The notes under the pieces: generated by a model
The model's input: only the letters and a program-made list of their open reading frames with translations
Database searches by the model: none
What the model was told of the DNA's origin: nothing
Program-made: the position numbers and the translations under genes
NCBI GenBank assembly: GCA_022764465.1
Contig: JALERL010000110.1
Span: forward strand, 1 to 39,435
Length of the DNA: 39,435 bases
DNA from: Lachnospiraceae bacterium
Lineage (GTDB): Bacteria; Bacillota; Clostridia; Lachnospirales; Lachnospiraceae
Direction: 5' to 3'
Part shown: piece by piece, positions 1 through 8,310 of the stretch
How the letters are laid out: the number at the start of each line of letters is the position of its first letter
Position numbering within the stretch: position 1 is the first letter of the stretch

Positions 1-668
1 TAGCAGGACTTTGCCATGTTGTCATTTGCACATGCAATCGCTTCCAGATTCGGATTTTGGTCTAACAGCATCTCTACCTGTTCATCCACCTGTTCCGTAT
101 AGTTGCCGTAGGCAATCATCGATTCTGTTACCTTGATGCCATTTTCCTGTAAAACATCACGGTATGCATTCAGCCGTTCATTTGCATCGTTGTTTGTCTT
201 AGGCCCGCTTAAAAATGCGATTCTGCGATAACCATGGTCACATACCAGATGTTCCATGCAGGCGCGCATGCCGTTATAATTGTCAGCCATCAGATAAGGT
301 GCATCGATCTCTCCCTCCGGCATATCTTCCAGCAGTAGATAGGGAATATTTTTAAAATGCTCCAGAAAATGTCCCTTATCGGTAGCGTGGTTATTAAAGA
401 TTGAAAGCGAACCATAGGTAATGATCAGTGCATCCGGCTGCACAAAGTGAACATAATTATAGATCGTGTCGAACTGATAATTATAGTCTCCGTCGATACT
501 GCACGATAAAATATCCTTACAGTACTGCGGGGTCTGCGGACCCATCAGAAAAAGAATGTTTACATCTTCTTCTCTGGCGCAGGTAAAGAAGCCACGTAAG
601 AGATCTTCTGAATAATCTGATTGTGTGTCCCCAAGCATAATAGCAATCGTATATCTCTTTGTATCCAT
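1..668 (-). CDS. Periplasmic-binding-fold (LacI-type sensor) protein, 5' part only
   Basis: The leftward reading frame starts at ATG 666-668 after a GAGGA ribosome site and runs off the left edge, so about 222 N-terminal codons are present. It opens with MDTKRYTIAIMLGDTQ and includes an FLSGPKTNNDANERLNAY segment, which matches the sugar-sensing fold of LacI-family regulators (Peripla_BP_3). No helix-turn-helix precedes this domain, and no signal peptide or lipobox is visible, so it is probably neither an ordinary LacI repressor nor an exported binding protein. In Lachnospiraceae such cytoplasmic sensor domains are often fused to a downstream GGDEF, kinase or AraC output domain; that part would lie outside the window. 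Fold assignment is fairly secure; the output function is unknown. Confidence 0.7.
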   Translation of the reverse strand, partial: MDTKRYTIAIMLGDTQSDYSEDLLRGFFTCAREEDVNILFLMGPQTPQYCKDILSCSIDGDYNYQFDTIYNYVHFVQPDALIITYGSLSIFNNHATDKGHFLEHFKNIPYLLLEDMPEGEIDAPYLMADNYNGMRACMEHLVCDHGYRRIAFLSGPKTNNDANERLNAYRDVLQENGIKVTESMIAYGNYTEQVDEQVEMLLDQNPNLEAIACANDNMAKSC

Positions 669-823
669 AGGCAGTCCTCGTTAGTTGTTCTATCATCCGT
701 TTTTGCATATTCGTTAGACTTCATTATACCATCTTTTTTTGATATTGAATATAAGTGAAGTGGAAAAATATGTACGATTTCCGTCAATGTGACAAATTTT
801 CACCGAAGTTAAACTTCAGACAC

Positions 824-852
824 TTGTGAAATGTGTATAGGGAGTTTATAAT
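824..852 (+). promoter_or_regulatory. Sigma-70-type promoter for the chemoreceptor gene
   Basis: TTGTGA (824-829) and a perfect TATAAT (847-852) are separated by 17 bases. They lie 44 bases before the chemoreceptor start. No sigma-28 flagellar-type promoter was seen here. Confidence 0.6.
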
Positions 853-895
853 ATATACTATATATCATGTATAAATTCGGGAGAAAGGAAGAAGA

Positions 896-2896
896 ATGAA
901 ACAAAAAGCACAAAAGAAAGGGATTTCTATTAAGGCGAAACTTCTGGGTACGATACTTCCGGTAGTCATTGTAATTGGCTTGGTATTGATGGGGGTATCT
1001 TATTATGTTTCGAAGCAGACGATCACGGAGTATGCGAAGGACTTATTGACATCATCGATTGAGAACCAGTCAAATGAGATAGAAGCATGGCTGGATGAGA
1101 ATTTATCTGCTTTCCAGATTGCAAAGCGGACGATTGAGGGAATCGGACCGGATAAGGGACAGCTTCAGAAAATGTTAGACCAGTATTATGGATTTAACGA
1201 TAACTATCCAAATGGTCTGTATGTTGCGGATGAAAAAGGCAACCTGATCACAGCCAGCGAGTCGGATAAAAAGGAGAGCAATCCGACAGAATCCGTATGG
1301 TATCAGGCCGGTCTGACAAGAGTGAATATGGCATTTACCGATGCATATACGAATTCCAACGGAGAGGCGGTTATCAGTGCTTCCGGTATTTTAGATGATG
1401 GTTCCGGTACGATGAAGGTAATCTCTGCGGACTTATCCTTACAGCGTATCAGTATTATTGTAAACAGTTTCGTGCAGATGGATGATGCACAGGCATTTTT
1501 AGTGAATTCCAAGGATGGAACGATCCTTGCAGCCCGTGACAGCAGCCTGATCTTTACGAAGCTTGGCGATTCCGATGACAGCTTTCTTCAGGGAGTGGAA
1601 GAAAAGAGAACAGCCGGGGACTACACGATGGAGGAGATCGATCATAAGATGACAGCCTGTGCAGAAATAGCCGGAACAGACTGGTTATTAGTATCCTATG
1701 TTCCGACAGCTACTGTTTATACGGGTATCAATACAGTCCGGACAGCTATGGCAGTGATCGGAATTATTTCCCTGATCCTGTTAGCGATTGTGATCGAGCG
1801 TGTGGTTCATGTAGTGATCAGACCGGTAAAAGAGCTGACAAAAGTCATTACAGCCATGACCGATGGAGACTTTACGGTAAGTGTAAAGGTAAGAAGCAGG
1901 GATGAGATTGGTGTTATGAGCCAGTGCGTAGAACGGTTTATTGAGTCGATGCGGGGCATGATCTCTTCGATCCATGGCGTGTCAGATAAGCTGCATGTAC
2001 AGGCAGATAACAGCAGTCATGTATCCGGACAGATGTATGATGCATCCAAGACACAGAGCCAGTCGATGCAGGAGCTGAATAATACGGTAGAACAGCTTTC
2101 ACGTTCTGTAAATGAAATTGCAGAAAATGCGACAACCTTAGCAATGGTAGTAGCCGATACCAGAGAAGAAGGTGAGCAGGTAGATGTCAAGATGAAGGAT
2201 ACCGTAGAAGTTTCCCGTCAGGGAAAAACGGATATGCAGAATGTCGGTGACGCAATGCAGAATATCAACCAGTCGGTATTAAAGTTACAGCAGGCAATCG
2301 ACAAGGTAGGAAAAGCCTCGGAAGAGATTACCAACATTACTGGTGTGATCAGCGGAATTGCAGAAGAAACCAATCTGCTTTCCTTAAATGCATCGATCGA
2401 GGCAGCAAGAGCCGGTGAGGCAGGAAAGGGCTTTGCGGTTGTTGCTACAGAGATTGGACAGCTTGCGAAAAACAGTGCAGATTCCGTACATAATATCGAG
2501 AATCTTATTTCCGAAATCAATGTGCTGGTAAAAGATGCTGTTACACAGGCAGATGACAGTGTAAGTAATATCAATAGCAGCAGCGAATTAGTCGGAGATG
2601 CATTAAAGACCTTTGATGTTATTTTCGATAATATTGATGTAGTAAGCAATCTGGTACGCCAGATGATCGAAAAGGTAGAGAAGGTAGATGAGGTAGCAAG
2701 TAATGTAGCAGCTATTTCGGAGGAACAGGCAGCAAGCTCAGAGGAGATCTTAGCTACCTCCGACAGTATGGTAGAGCAGGCAAACAGTATCACCGGAAAC
2801 AGTGAGACGGTAGCAAGTGATGCGAAGGAACTGACAACCTCTGCGCAGGAGCTTGCAAATCAGGTAGAAGCATTTAAGGTTGAAAAAGGGGTTTAG
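896..2896 (+). CDS. Methyl-accepting chemotaxis protein with dCache-type sensor
   Basis: This is a 666-residue transmembrane chemoreceptor that should signal through CheW/CheA. It has a membrane segment at about residues 17-38, an extracellular region of about 240 residues resembling a double-Cache sensor (with a VWYQAG stretch and [15 protein letters not shown]), a second membrane segment at about 280-302, a HAMP linker ([12 protein letters not shown]) and a long cytoplasmic coiled coil. The hairpin tip is unmistakable: [21 protein letters not shown] followed by [11 protein letters not shown]. The Arg-x-Trp-Tyr signature of amino-acid-binding dCache domains is not evident, so the ligand is open. 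There is no C-terminal CheR-docking pentapeptide. The start has a GAAAGGAAG ribosome site. A sugar-binding lipoprotein gene follows after 18 bases, suggesting a shared role. Confidence 0.93.
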   Translation: MKQKAQKKGISIKAKLLGTILPVVIVIGLVLMGVSYYVSKQTITEYAKDLLTSSIENQSNEIEAWLDENLSAFQIAKRTIEGIGPDKGQLQKMLDQYYGFNDNYPNGLYVADEKGNLITASESDKKESNPTESVWYQAGLTRVNMAFTDAYTNSNGEAVISASGILDDGSGTMKVISADLSLQRISIIVNSFVQMDDAQAFLVNSKDGTILAARDSSLIFTKLGDSDDSFLQGVEEKRTAGDYTMEEIDHKMTACAEIAGTDWLLVSYVPTATVYTGINTVRTAMAVIGIISLILLAIVIERVVHVVIRPVKELTKVITAMTDGDFTVSVKVRSRDEIGVMSQCVERFIESMRGMISSIHGVSDKLHVQADNSSHVSGQMYDASKTQSQSMQELNNTVEQLSRSVNEIAENATTLAMVVADTREEGEQVDVKMKDTVEVSRQGKTDMQNVGDAMQNINQSVLKLQQAIDKVGKASEEITNITGVISGIAEETNLLSLNASIEAARAGEAGKGFAVVATEIGQLAKNSADSVHNIENLISEINVLVKDAVTQADDSVSNINSSSELVGDALKTFDVIFDNIDVVSNLVRQMIEKVEKVDEVASNVAAISEEQAASSEEILATSDSMVEQANSITGNSETVASDAKELTTSAQELANQVEAFKVEKGV

Positions 2897-2914
2897 AAAG
2901 GCAGGGTTATTGAA

Positions 2915-3889
2915 ATGAAAAAAAAGCTTGGATTAATCTTAAGTATACTTTTATGTGGGGTATTCCTGGCTGCCGGTTGTGGAGGCAAGACAGCAGGCGG
3001 AAGCGGCAGTACGAAGATCTTACTCAGTGTAAATGCCATGGATGATTTCAGACAGACACTTGTCGATGCAGCCAAGAAAGAGGCGGATGCCGAAGGGATC
3101 CAGTTAGATGTCCTCGACGCAGATGACAGTATTGAAAATCAGGTGGAGCATATCAAAAAAGCAGCGGAAGAGAATTATGATGCGATCCTTTGCGGACCGG
3201 TATCCGCAGATACCGTAGTGGAGTTAAAAGCCAATGCAGGAGACATCCCGATTGTATTTTTCAACAGTTGTCCGGCAGAAAAGCATCTGTCAAAGGGAGA
3301 ATATATTTATGTAGGTTCGGATGAGAGCGTAGCAGGTCAGTATCAGGCAGAATATATTCTGGATAAGTTCGCGGACAAGGACGAGCTTAACGTAGTGATC
3401 TTCAAGGGACCAAAGGGACATTCGGCAACAAGCGGAAGAACGAAGGGTGTCAAGCAGACCTTAGAAGCAAGTGGCAAGAAGATCAATTATGTGTTTGAAG
3501 ATTATGCAAACTGGGATGGAGATACCGCAAAGAAAATGTTTGAGATCTTCTTAAAAACCGGTTCTAAGGCAGATTGTGTGATCTGTAATAACGATGGAAT
3601 GGCACTTGGTGTAGTAGAAGCCTGTAAGGAAGCGGGCATCAATCTGAAGGATATGCTAATCTTAGGTGTCGATGCAACCGCAGATGGCTGTGCAGCGATT
3701 GAAAAAGGTGATATGGCATTTACCGTATACCAGTCCGGAAGTGGTCAGGGAACGGCAGCGATCGAAGCAGCCCTTAAGCTGATCAAGGGACAGTCGGTTG
3801 AGGATATCGATGGAGCAACCGAAGATGGTAAGTATGTATGGGTACCATTCGAAAAAGTAGACAGCAGTAATGTAGGTGATTATAAATAA
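2915..3889 (+). CDS. Sugar-type substrate-binding lipoprotein, orphan
   Basis: This 324-residue lipoprotein begins with a signal peptide and lipobox (LAAGC, Cys about residue 22). It then shows the ribose-binding-protein fold (Peripla_BP_4): repeated alpha/beta segments with [20 protein letters not shown], the hinge-region phrase [16 protein letters not shown] and [14 protein letters not shown]. It would sit on the outer face of the membrane and bind a sugar or similar small ligand. No ABC permease or ATPase gene is nearby; instead it is directly downstream of a chemoreceptor and likely cotranscribed with it. It may therefore present a ligand to the receptor rather than feed transport, or may use a transporter encoded elsewhere. 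Ligand identity cannot be read from sequence. Confidence 0.88.
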   Translation: MKKKLGLILSILLCGVFLAAGCGGKTAGGSGSTKILLSVNAMDDFRQTLVDAAKKEADAEGIQLDVLDADDSIENQVEHIKKAAEENYDAILCGPVSADTVVELKANAGDIPIVFFNSCPAEKHLSKGEYIYVGSDESVAGQYQAEYILDKFADKDELNVVIFKGPKGHSATSGRTKGVKQTLEASGKKINYVFEDYANWDGDTAKKMFEIFLKTGSKADCVICNNDGMALGVVEACKEAGINLKDMLILGVDATADGCAAIEKGDMAFTVYQSGSGQGTAAIEAALKLIKGQSVEDIDGATEDGKYVWVPFEKVDSSNVGDYK

Positions 3890-3962
3890 TTCATAAGATA
3901 AGGGGAGAAGAGATGATATTCAGGAAATAGTCACAAGACAGGTAGAGAATATACTTCAAAAG

Positions 3963-4454
3963 GTGCTTACTAAGGTGGTTGACGAGTCTGCAAGAAAGAA
4001 AGCACAGGAGATGGCGGAAAACACCGGTACGAGCTTGAACAGTAATTTTCATTGTGTAGTATCCGGATATTATGTAGCAATTTTGTTTCAGTATCTGATG
4101 ATTCCATTAGCAATCTTATTGTTGGTGGTGGGGATTGTAGATGGACGCACAGAAGAATTGAGTATGAGGATTGTCCTTATAGGATCAGCACTTCTTTTCC
4201 TATCGCTGGTGGTACTGGCAAGGACACATATGTTTATGCTGATATATTGGGATGATGGGATGCTGTTGATGGACCGGAAAGGGAATACAATGGCACAGAT
4301 CCCATCTTCTGCCTGGAATGAAGTGATAATCGTAAAGAAAAGCCAGATCATTATTCCATGGAACGGTAAAAAGTATGTGATCGTACGGAATCCAAAAGAT
4401 AATGAACAGGCCGTCCGGGAAATGATTGCATTTTACGAAGAAAGAAATATATAA
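3963..4454 (+). CDS. Small two-helix membrane protein with PH-like tail
   Basis: The 163-residue frame starting at GTG 3963 has two hydrophobic helices (about residues 35-60 and 68-86) and a C-terminal beta-rich part (MLIYWDDGMLLMDRKG, IPSSAWNEVIIVKK, IIIPWNGKKYVIVRNP) resembling bacterial PH-like (bPH) domains. The start is doubtful. GTG 3963 lacks a good ribosome site, while AAGGGGAG at 3900-3907 is ideally placed for an ATG at 3913. That ATG is in a different frame and stops after five codons (MIFRK). The GTG frame itself is open upstream to 3897 with plausible coding sequence, so a one-base loss near 3916 may have disconnected the true start. Function unknown; it may be cotranscribed with the receptor and binding protein. 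Confidence 0.6.
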   Translation: MLTKVVDESARKKAQEMAENTGTSLNSNFHCVVSGYYVAILFQYLMIPLAILLLVVGIVDGRTEELSMRIVLIGSALLFLSLVVLARTHMFMLIYWDDGMLLMDRKGNTMAQIPSSAWNEVIIVKKSQIIIPWNGKKYVIVRNPKDNEQAVREMIAFYEERNI

Positions 4455-4462
4455 TCTACAGA

Positions 4463-4504
4463 AAAGAACCCGGTATCTGGGTTAGGACAGATACCGGGTT
4501 CTTT
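4463..4504. terminator. Bidirectional terminator between convergent genes
   Basis: A 17-bp perfect stem (4463-4479 with 4488-4504) closes an 8-base loop. The arms begin with AAAG and end with CTTT, so the hairpin can work in both directions. It lies between the rightward membrane protein and the leftward HxlR gene. Confidence 0.85.
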
Positions 4505-4828
4505 CTATATATTTTCCTTATAATTTGTGCCCCACTCTTTCATGGCATCGAGGATCGGGCGCATCGTTTCTCCGAGTTCACTCAGCGCGTATTCCACGCG
4601 TGGAGGCACTTCCGGATATACCGTTCTTGTGATCAGTCCATCCTCCTCCATGGATCTCAGCGAATCGGTCAGAACCTTCTGGCTGATTCCGGTCAGGCTT
4701 TTTTTCAATTCATTAAACCGCCATGGCCGGTCAAGAAGATTTCGTATAATCAGTAACTTCCATTTACTTCCGATCAGGCTTACCGTTGTAGCAACCGGGC
4801 ATTCCGGTAATTCATCCTTTGTTAACAT
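4505..4828 (-). CDS. HxlR-family winged-helix transcriptional regulator
   Basis: This 107-residue protein is a typical HxlR/MarR-like dimeric DNA-binding regulator. It shows CPVATTVSLIGSKWKLLIIRN at the start of the winged helix, then RFNELKKSLTGISQKVLTDSLR as the recognition region and LITRTVYPEVPPRVEYALSE as the wing, all hallmark positions of the family. A single N-terminal Cys (residue 10) is conserved in redox- or aldehyde-sensing members such as HypR and YodB, which suggests a thiol-based signal but does not prove it. The gene diverges from the ACGX peptide gene run and is the natural candidate regulator of it. Length is normal for the family. Confidence 0.92.
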   Translation of the reverse strand: MLTKDELPECPVATTVSLIGSKWKLLIIRNLLDRPWRFNELKKSLTGISQKVLTDSLRSMEEDGLITRTVYPEVPPRVEYALSELGETMRPILDAMKEWGTNYKENI

Positions 4829-4852
4829 ACCTGTCTCCTTCCTATCAGTTCA

Positions 4853-4882
4853 AAATACAATGTAGGTTTCAAATACAATGTA
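4853..4882. promoter_or_regulatory. Two direct repeats, candidate HxlR operator
   Basis: AAATACAATGTA occurs at 4853-4864 and again at 4871-4882, an 18-bp period, in the leader of the HxlR gene and upstream of the divergent peptide gene. Exact 12-base direct repeats in such a position are a good candidate for autoregulation. Binding is inferred. Confidence 0.5.
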
Positions 4883-4932
4883 ACACGCAAAAAAGAATCT
4901 GTCTATGAGTTACAAAAAGGTGACTATGTAAT

Positions 4933-4952
4933 AAAAAAGTGCGTACTTTTTT
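4933..4952. promoter_or_regulatory. Palindrome upstream of the ACGX peptide gene
   Basis: AAAAAAGT (4933-4940), GCGT, ACTTTTTT (4945-4952) forms a perfect 8-bp inverted repeat about 75 bases before the peptide start. It may be an operator or a weak terminator; the run of T favours a hairpin on either strand. Confidence 0.35.
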
Positions 4953-5027
4953 TGCAGCACATTCCTTGTTATCCTAAAGCTGCAAACAGGGCATGACCCC
5001 AATAATTTTATTACAGGAGGTAACAAA

Positions 5028-5159
5028 ATGGCATTATCAAATCTTTTTGGATGGACAAAGAAAGCAGAAACTAAGGAAGGTGCAGCATGTGGAACAGCGT
5101 GTGGAACAGGAGAGAAGCCGGCAGCATGCGGAACAGCCTGCGGAGCATCTGACAAGTAA
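5028..5159 (+). CDS. ACGX-repeat ribosomal peptide precursor
   Basis: This 43-residue gene has an excellent ribosome site (ACAGGAGG, 7 bases before ATG 5028). The peptide has a leader-like half (MALSNLFGWTKKAETKEG) and a core with four Cys-Gly units: ACGTACGT, a short spacer GEKPA, then ACGTACGA. The cysteines are at residues 21, 25, 34 and 38. This spacing matches what I recall of NCBI's 'ACGX-repeat peptide', a family found beside a dedicated radical SAM/SPASM enzyme; the name is from memory and unchecked. The next gene is such an enzyme, 30 bases downstream. By analogy with other Cys-repeat ribosomal peptides, the enzyme would install crosslinks such as thioethers from Cys to a neighbour. 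The mature product and its role are unknown. Confidence 0.82.
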   Translation: MALSNLFGWTKKAETKEGAACGTACGTGEKPAACGTACGASDK

Positions 5160-5189
5160 GCAGAGTGGACAGGGAAGGAGATGGATAGG

Positions 5190-6266
5190 ATGAGTCAGCA
5201 GTTTGAAGAAAAAAGTTATTTTTCTTTTCAGTGGCATATTACCGATGAATGTGATCAGCGTTGTAAGCACTGTTACATATTCTCCGGTGAAGGCTGTAAG
5301 GAATTAAAAAGCATGTCATGGGAACAGATGCAGGAAGTGGTATCGAATTGCGAAGATTTCTGCAAGGTATATCACCGGATTCCATATTTTTACATCACCG
5401 GCGGTGATCCTATCCTTCATCCGGACTTCTGGAAACTGATGGTATTGTTAAAGTCTAAGAACATTCCGTTTACCCTGATGGGCAATCCGTTTCATTTAGA
5501 TGACGAGATCTGTAGAATGTTAAAGGTATGCGGCTGCGATAAGTACCAGATGTCATTAGACGGAATGCGGGAAACGCATGACTAGTTCCGCAAGCCGGGA
5601 AGCTTTGATCTGACGATCGAGAAGATTGGCTGTCTGAACCGGGCGGGGATCAAAAGTGTAATTATGAGTACGGTATCTAAGACGAATATGGATGAGATAC
5701 CGGATATTATTGATGAAGTAGTAAAAGCGAAAGTTAAGGTTTTTGCATTTTCACGTTATGTGCCTACGGGTGGAGAGGTTGATACTAGCATGACACCACA
5801 GGAATACCGGCAGCTTTTAGAGACCTGTGACGCAAAATATAAGGCATATGAGAAGGCAGGATGTGAGACCTATTTTAATAAAAAGGATCATTTGTGGACG
5901 CTGTATGAATATGAAACAGGACAGTTCCACTTTCCGGGAAATACCGAAAAAGGAACGATCTATGGTGGCTGTAACTGTGGAAACTGTCATATTACGATCT
6001 CATCAAATGGGGATATTATGGCATGCAGACGGGTTACTGACAGCAGGGTGGCAAATATTTTTGAAGATCGTCTGGCGGATGTCTGGATCTGTCAGATGGA
6101 AAAATACAGAGATTTTGATCGATTTGCAAAATGCAGGAAATGTGAGCTGAAGGCATGGTGCAGAGGCTGTCCTGCGGTAGCAAACGGTACAAATGGAAGC
6201 TTTTATAGTGCAGATCCGCAGTGCTGGAAGAAAAAGAACGAAATCACAGGGGAAAAATTAGTGTGA
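5190..6266 (+). pseudogene. Radical SAM/SPASM peptide maturase with in-frame amber stop
   Basis: The reading frame encodes a 358-codon radical SAM/SPASM protein. It has the CX3CX2C iron-sulfur motif CDQRCKHC (Cys 21, 25, 28), the GGDP motif, LSLDG-like sequence QMSLDGMRETHD, and a cysteine-rich C-terminal SPASM region (GGCNCGNCHITISSNGDIMAC, then CRKCELKAWCRGC). It is interrupted by a single TAG at 5583-5585 between THD and FRKPGSFD; the frame is otherwise open and conserved-looking on both sides. The upstream piece retains the SAM cluster and the downstream piece the SPASM clusters, so neither is likely to work alone. Start 5190 is preferred over ATG 5181, since AAGGAG (5175-5180) abuts 5181 but is 9 bases from 5190. 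A fresh nonsense mutation, sequencing error or readthrough are all possible. Confidence 0.85.
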
Positions 6267-6285
6267 AAAATAAAATTTTTGCACA
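6262..6285. repeat. Small AT-rich palindromic repeat, copy 1
   Basis: TGTGAAAAAT, AAA, ATTTTTGCACA forms a hairpin with one bulged base, overlapping the end of the radical SAM gene and preceding the nitroreductase. A close relative lies at 16521-16547 before thiE, so this is a small dispersed element. Confidence 0.45.
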
Positions 6286-6300
6286 GAAATGAGGGTTATC

Positions 6301-6879
6301 ATGTTAGTGGATCTTATCAAAGCAAGACATTCTATCCGGAAATATACGGATCAGCAGATCAAAAGAAAGGATCTGGAACAGATCTTAGAAGCGGGAAACT
6401 ATGCGCCGAATGCAGGCGGCGGACAGCGGAGCATGATGGTTGCGATACACAACAAGGAACTGGCTGCTTATGTGGGAAAATTAAATATGAAAAACTTTGA
6501 CCGTACACATCTTGCCGGCAGCTTTGTGTCAAAGGAACAGCCGAGTACGATTGATGATCCAACGATAAAAAATGGATTTTACGATGCACCGACAGTTGTA
6601 TGTGTGTTCTGCCAGGATAAATTTCTTTTTAAAACAGCAGATGCATTCTGCATGATGGAAAATATGGTCTTACAGGCAACGGAGCTTGGGATTGCTTCCT
6701 GCATTATCTCAAGAGGATATGAGACATTCGATTCCGAGGAAGGACAGAAGCTGATGAAAAAGTGGGATGTGCCAGAAGGGTATACCTGTCAGGGATTTGT
6801 GATACTCGGATATATTGATGGAGAACAGCCGCAGAGCAAGCCGAGAAAGCCGGGACGGATACGGATTGTTGAAGCGTGA
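6301..6879 (+). CDS. Nitroreductase-family flavoprotein
   Basis: This 192-residue protein belongs to the FMN-dependent nitroreductase fold. It opens with the family signature LIKARHSIRKYTDQQI, followed by LEQILEAGNYAPNAGGGQ, the cofactor-contact segment, and IASCIISRGYETFDS before GFVILGYIDGE near the end. It probably reduces a small electrophile or oxidises a peptide substrate using FMN and NAD(P)H. Start 6301 is chosen over ATG 6289 because TGAGGG lies 5 bases upstream and the protein then starts at the normal family position. It sits 34 bases after the radical SAM gene, and nitroreductase-type enzymes act on ribosomal peptides in other clusters (azoline oxidation), so a maturation role is possible but unproved. 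Confidence 0.88.
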   Translation: MLVDLIKARHSIRKYTDQQIKRKDLEQILEAGNYAPNAGGGQRSMMVAIHNKELAAYVGKLNMKNFDRTHLAGSFVSKEQPSTIDDPTIKNGFYDAPTVVCVFCQDKFLFKTADAFCMMENMVLQATELGIASCIISRGYETFDSEEGQKLMKKWDVPEGYTCQGFVILGYIDGEQPQSKPRKPGRIRIVEA

Positions 6880-6920
6880 CCGGTTCTTGACCGGATAGAG
6901 AATGAAAGGAATCGTTATAT

Positions 6921-7532
6921 ATGGATTTACAGACATGTTTAAAGAAAATGGAGCTTGTCGGAGTGCTTGCATTTGCAACCGTAGACAGCGAGGGTGCACC
7001 GCAGATCCGGAATATCAGTGCCATTCATTACGAAGAAAATGCCTTGTATTTTTTTACAGCCAGAGGCAAAAACTTCTGTAAGGAACTGATGGAGGATGGC
7101 AGAGTCCAGATCTTATGTTATACAAAATACAAAGAGATGATCCGGTTATCCGGCAAAGCATATGCGGTGGCAGATGAGGAACAGGAAAAATGGCGGGATC
7201 TGATCTTTGAAGAGCAGCCATATCTTGCAAATGTGTATCCGGGAGATACCAGAGAGATCGGAATCATATTCTGCATTGATCAGGCGGAAATAGAATATTT
7301 TAACCTTGGTGTCAATCCTATTTTTCGTGAGACTTACCGGCTTGGAGATGCTACAATAAGGGAAAAGGGATATTTTATAACAGATGCATGTATCGGCTGT
7401 GGTACGTGTGCAAAGAAGTGTCCGCAGCGGTGTATTGATGCGGGGACACCTTACATCATCAGGCAGAATCACTGCCTGCATTGCGGAAGCTGTTATGAAC
7501 ATTGTCCGGTAAAGGCAGTCGAAAGAAGATGA
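6921..7532 (+). CDS. Pyridoxamine-oxidase-like flavoprotein fused to ferredoxin
   Basis: This 203-residue protein fuses a split-barrel flavin-binding domain (about residues 1-140; VGVLAFATVDSEGAPQIRNI, LYFFTARGKNF) to a dicluster ferredoxin tail (about 150-200). The tail has two clear [4Fe-4S] motifs, CIGCGTCAKKCP and CLHCGSCYEHCP. The first domain resembles the pyridoxamine-5'-phosphate oxidase family, in which members bind FMN, F420 or heme. The fusion suggests an electron-transfer protein moving electrons between a flavin and iron-sulfur proteins. It follows the nitroreductase by 41 bases and precedes the macrodomain gene by 4 bases. It could supply reducing electrons to the neighbouring flavin or radical SAM enzyme; that is inference. 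Confidence 0.88.
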   Translation: MDLQTCLKKMELVGVLAFATVDSEGAPQIRNISAIHYEENALYFFTARGKNFCKELMEDGRVQILCYTKYKEMIRLSGKAYAVADEEQEKWRDLIFEEQPYLANVYPGDTREIGIIFCIDQAEIEYFNLGVNPIFRETYRLGDATIREKGYFITDACIGCGTCAKKCPQRCIDAGTPYIIRQNHCLHCGSCYEHCPVKAVERR

Positions 7533-7536
7533 TATT

Positions 7537-8310
7537 ATGAATCAGGAAAAACGAAGAGAATATTTAATCCATGAATTGTTAAAGGAACGACCGGAATATC
7601 AGCAGATGCGTATTCCGACAGGAGAGGCTGGACAAAAAAGATTACTGCGTTCTTTGATGAATGTACGGATGGCAGGTGACATGGATGACGAATTTTTGCG
7701 TATCCAGGATGAATATCTTTCAGAGGAAAATACAAAGAAGGGTATTGTGACACTTGCGGATATAAAGGAAAAGCAGCCGGATCTTTTTCTCTGGAAGGGA
7801 GACATCACACGGCTTCAGGTTGGTGCTATTGTAAATGCCGCCAACAGCGGGATGACAGGCTGTTATCAGCCGTGCCATAACTGCATTGATAACTGCATTC
7901 ACACTTATGCCGGAATACAGTTACGCAATTACTGCAATCATATGATGCAGGAGCAGGGATACGAGGAACCCACCGGTCAGGCGAAGATCACTCCGGCATT
8001 TAATCTGCCATGTGACTATGTGATCCACACCGTCGGACCGATCGTGAGAGGAAAACTTACAGGGAAACTCGAGGATCAATTAAGATCATGCTACCGCGCC
8101 AGCCTTGCACTTGCCGAGGAACATGGAGTCACGAGCATTGCGTTCTGCTGTATTTCCACCGGGGTGTTTATGTTCCCGAACGAAAGGGCGGCAGAGCTTG
8201 CCGTGCAGACCGTCCGGCAGTATAAAAAGGAAACGAATTCAAAGATGAAGGTGGTATTTAATGTTTTCAAGGATGAAGATGAACAGATCTACGAGCGGCT
8301 GCTCGGATAA
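7537..8310 (+). CDS. Zinc-type macrodomain protein-ADP-ribose hydrolase
   Basis: This 257-residue protein has an N-terminal helical extension and a macrodomain from about residue 75. It carries the family-defining run KGDITRLQVGAIVNAANSGM, then TGCYQPCHNCIDNCIHTYAG, with the Cys/His residues of the zinc-containing class linked to SirTM operons, and CCISTGVFMFPNERAAELAV near the end as the phosphate-binding loop. Relatives in Staphylococcus and Streptococcus remove ADP-ribose that SirTM attaches to a GcvH-like protein. It starts 4 bases after the preceding stop and overlaps the sirtuin gene by 50 bases, indicating tight translational coupling. Function as eraser of a sirtuin-made mark is well supported; the target here is unknown. 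Confidence 0.9.
   Translation: MNQEKRREYLIHELLKERPEYQQMRIPTGEAGQKRLLRSLMNVRMAGDMDDEFLRIQDEYLSEENTKKGIVTLADIKEKQPDLFLWKGDITRLQVGAIVNAANSGMTGCYQPCHNCIDNCIHTYAGIQLRNYCNHMMQEQGYEEPTGQAKITPAFNLPCDYVIHTVGPIVRGKLTGKLEDQLRSCYRASLALAEEHGVTSIAFCCISTGVFMFPNERAAELAVQTVRQYKKETNSKMKVVFNVFKDEDEQIYERLLG

Noticed and set aside
780-852. Sigma-28 flagellar promoter for the chemoreceptor
   Set aside because: No TAAA-N15-GCCGATAA-like pair was found, while a 17-spaced sigma-70 pair with TATAAT is present.
2218-2793. 191-aa frame on the minus strand within the first chemoreceptor
   Set aside because: It is the complement of the conserved coiled-coil region, has no ribosome site or domain, and the plus-strand protein is unmistakable.
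4527-4865. 112-aa plus-strand frame over the HxlR gene
   Set aside because: The HxlR protein on the other strand has full family motifs.
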